Assembly: GCA_964369175.1 (NCBI GenBank)
Contig: CAYJEM010000047.1
Coordinates: forward strand, 1 to 15,863
Origin: Tannockella sp964369175
GTDB taxonomy: Bacteria; Bacillota_I; Bacilli_A; Erysipelotrichales; Coprobacillaceae
Reading direction: 5' to 3'
Length of the DNA stretch: 15,863 bases
Below the pieces are notes generated by a model. The model did not search any database. It was not told the origin of the DNA and saw nothing but the letters and a program-made list of their open reading frames with translations. Within the stretch, counting starts at the first letter, position 1. Each line of letters begins with the position of its first letter. Below are positions 13,949-15,863 of the stretch, piece by piece. Made by a program: the position numbers and the translations under genes.

Positions 13949-15727
13949 TTATTTTTTATTCTTTAAAGTGTTAATCTGTTCTTGAATTTCTAATAGTTCC
14001 ATCCAACGAGCACTTTTTTCATCAATATCATTTTCAACCATACTACGCTCTACAGTAAGTTCATCTAGTTTTTGAAAATCATTTGAATGTTTTTGCATTT
14101 CTAAATCAATATGTTCTATTCTTTCTTCAAGTTTCATAATAACTTCTTCCATACTTTCTAATTCTTTTAATTCTTTACTAGAAAGTCTTGGGTTATTTTG
14201 CCTTTGTTGTTTCTTCTCTAATGCATATGCATTAGCGCCGTCTTCACTTTTTACCTTAGCACGTTTATCTAATTCGATATATTGACTATAACCACCATTA
14301 ATAACTGTAATCTTCTTGTCTTTGAAGACAAATATTTTATCACAAACGCGATCTAAAAAATAACGATCATGACATACAACAATTACAATACCATTAAATG
14401 AGTCTAAGTAGTCTTCTAAAATAGTTAATGTTTGAATATCTAAATCATTTGTTGGTTCATCAAATAGTAATACATTAGGTCCTAGCATTAATACTCTAAG
14501 TAAATTTAAACGACGTTTTTGGCCACCAGATAAATACTTTATCTTTGTTTGTTGCAAGGCACTATCAAATAAAAAGCGTTCACAAAGTTGCCTAGCTGAA
14601 AGTAATCCATCACTTGTCTCTAAGTTATCACTCGTGTCTTTTATATAGTCAATCACTCTCTTTTCACTATTTAAATCTTCATTGCCTTGTTTAAAATATC
14701 CAAGCTTTACCGTTTCTCCTATTTCAATCATTCCACTTACTGGTAAAACTTCACCAGCAATCATTTTTATTAATGTTGATTTACCACAACCATTTACACC
14801 AAGAATACCTATGCGATCATGGCGAGTGCATGTATATGTAAAGTCATTAAATAATACATGGTCACCATAAGCCATTGACACTTCTTTAAATAAAATAGAT
14901 TTTTTTCCCAATCGTTGTTCAACATGTACCATTTCCATGTCTTTATTATCATCAATTCGTTCAACAGCACTTAAGTTTTCAAAACGTTGAAGACGATCTC
15001 TACTTTTCGTAGTTCTAGCTTGCACCCCAGCACGAACCCATTCAAGTTCTTTCTTTAAAAACAAGTCACGTTTTCTTTGAGCATTAATAGCATCATTATA
15101 TCGTTTGTCTCTTTGTTCTAAATACAGACTATAATTACCGGCGTATTGTTCAAGAGAACGATTATCAATTTCATATATCTTATTTACAATACGATCTAAA
15201 AAGTAACGATCATGACTTACCATTAGAATTGCCTTGTTAAATTTAATTAAATATTTTTCTAGATACTCAATCATATCACTATCCAAGTGGTTTGTAGGCT
15301 CATCTAAAATTAATAAATCACATGGTGTAAGTAGTGTAATCGCAAGTGCAACACGCTTTTGTTGACCCCCTGATAATTCTTGTATTTGTTGATTATAATT
15401 AACGATTCCTAATTTATTTAACATACTTTCTACCTGATATACAGGCACTTCACTTTCATCAATTGTAGTATACACTTGCTGCATAATCGTATTTGATGAT
15501 ATAAAGTCTGGATTTTGCCCTAAGTATCCAATTGTTAAATTACTTTGTTTGATAATATCTCCTTGGTAGTTTTCTAGACCTGCTATGATTTTTAATAAGG
15601 TACTTTTACCAGTACCATTGATACCTAGAATTGCTATTTTATCTTGATTTTCAATAACAAAAGCAATGTTGTTAAATAATTGTTTTGCTCCCATTTCTTT
15701 ATTTAAATTTGTACATGTTACTAGCAT
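13949..15727 (-). CDS. uup: ABC-F translation factor, Uup/YfmR type (592 aa)
   Basis: It is a cytosolic tandem ATPase without membrane segments that acts on the ribosome. Cassette 1 has Walker A GINGTGKST (from 35), LSGGQ (118-122), Walker B LLILDEPTNHLD and the switch SHDR (171). The linker (about 209-254) carries ELEWVRAGVQARTTKS, the form typical of Uup/YfmR. Cassette 2 has GVNGCGKST (from 310), LSGGQ (399-403), LLFDEPTNDLD and CHDR. The last ~75 residues are a charged coiled coil, the C-terminal arm of the Uup group. Uup/YfmR proteins are linked to relief of stalled ribosomes; an antibiotic-resistance role is less likely with this linker. The frame extends six codons up to 15745 without a ribosome binding site. 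The ATG at 15727 has GGGAG seven bases upstream and is chosen. Confidence 0.93.
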   Translation of the reverse strand: MLVTCTNLNKEMGAKQLFNNIAFVIENQDKIAILGINGTGKSTLLKIIAGLENYQGDIIKQSNLTIGYLGQNPDFISSNTIMQQVYTTIDESEVPVYQVESMLNKLGIVNYNQQIQELSGGQQKRVALAITLLTPCDLLILDEPTNHLDSDMIEYLEKYLIKFNKAILMVSHDRYFLDRIVNKIYEIDNRSLEQYAGNYSLYLEQRDKRYNDAINAQRKRDLFLKKELEWVRAGVQARTTKSRDRLQRFENLSAVERIDDNKDMEMVHVEQRLGKKSILFKEVSMAYGDHVLFNDFTYTCTRHDRIGILGVNGCGKSTLIKMIAGEVLPVSGMIEIGETVKLGYFKQGNEDLNSEKRVIDYIKDTSDNLETSDGLLSARQLCERFLFDSALQQTKIKYLSGGQKRRLNLLRVLMLGPNVLLFDEPTNDLDIQTLTILEDYLDSFNGIVIVVCHDRYFLDRVCDKIFVFKDKKITVINGGYSQYIELDKRAKVKSEDGANAYALEKKQQRQNNPRLSSKELKELESMEEVIMKLEERIEHIDLEMQKHSNDFQKLDELTVERSMVENDIDEKSARWMELLEIQEQINTLKNKK

Positions 15728-15755
15728 AGATTGACTCCCTTTCATTGATTAATTA

Positions 15756-15784
15756 ATTATAATTCTATTTAAATAAAAATACAA
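15756..15784 (-). promoter_or_regulatory. Promoter of the ABC-F gene
   Basis: TTGTAT (15784-15779), a 17-base spacer and a perfect TATAAT (15761-15756). The transcript would start close to 15749, about 22 bases before the chosen ATG at 15727, which also argues against the longer start at 15745. Confidence 0.65.
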
Positions 15785-15807
15785 CTTATTAATAGCTATA
15801 TGTGTTT

Positions 15808-15863
15808 TAGTCTCATTCAAATATGATAATGTCTCGTTGTATCAAAATTGAAAATGTCCCAAA
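15808..15863. repeat. Short degenerate repeats at window edge, possible insertion-sequence end
   Basis: On the plus strand three spaced boxes occur, AGTCTCATT, AATGTCTCG and AATGTCCCA, about 21-26 bases apart, with CAAATATGA and CAAAATTGA between them. Repeated GGGACATTTT-like boxes are found at the ends of some transposons with integrase-type DDE transposases. No transposase gene or second end lies in the window, so this is only suggestive. Confidence 0.25.

Noticed and set aside
31..15727. Mycoplasma genetic code (TGA as Trp)
   Set aside because: All conserved genes are full length under the standard code with TGG for Trp and no in-frame TGA.
13949..15727. Antibiotic-resistance ABC-F protein
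   Set aside because: The linker carries the ELEWVRAGVQARTTKS pattern and there is a C-terminal coiled coil, as in housekeeping Uup/YfmR proteins. The long linkers of resistance proteins are not seen.

Overview
All fifteen genes in this window lie on the minus strand, so the region is transcribed from the right edge to the left. The DNA is very AT-rich. Genes are tightly packed behind strong AGGAGG-type ribosome binding sites, and the conserved order rpsP - khpA - rimM - trmD - rplS - lepB points to a low-GC Bacillota bacterium. An Erysipelotrichia-like or Mollicutes-related lineage is a reasonable guess from composition and from the form of the TasA-like proteins, but I cannot prove it. The standard bacterial code fits: tryptophan is encoded by TGG and no reading frame needs TGA as a sense codon.

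Right part (about 10.8-15.8 kb, housekeeping). An Uup/YfmR-type ABC-F ATPase with its own promoter is followed by a ribosome and tRNA-modification cluster: ribosomal protein S16, the RNA-binding protein KhpA, the 16S maturation factor RimM, the tRNA m1G37 methyltransferase TrmD and ribosomal protein L19. L19 has its own promoter and a structured 5' leader. A canonical signal peptidase I (Ser/Lys type) follows under separate control. Hairpins, several of them convincing intrinsic terminators, divide the cluster into short units.

Middle (9.5-10.8 kb). A single gene, with a terminator on each side, encodes a two-TM protein with a long helical cytoplasmic-looking region. I do not recognise it.

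Left part (0.03-9.3 kb, accessory). This is a two-module surface-fibre locus of the SipW/TasA (camelysin) kind. Module A is an ER-type (Ser/His/Asp) signal peptidase followed at once by a TasA-like subunit. A double hairpin follows the subunit gene. Module B then holds a membrane-anchored protein whose C-terminal domain I read as a TasA-like domain, a second ER-type signal peptidase, two more proteins with SipW-cognate signal sequences, and a cysteine-free 1,534-residue secreted protein with an ordinary signal peptide and no visible wall anchor. Module B genes overlap or are spaced by about ten bases, so they are surely co-transcribed. My inference is that module A makes the main fibre subunit, that module B makes an anchor, accessory or adaptor subunits and a giant fibre-associated protein, and that each peptidase serves the substrates next to it.

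Several starts were moved inward from the longest open frame because the ribosome binding site and promoter positions require it: both SipW-like genes, lepB, trmD, the 280-residue subunit and the ABC-F gene. No RNA gene, CRISPR array or complete mobile element was found. The last ~60 bases at the right edge resemble the end of an insertion sequence, but weakly.
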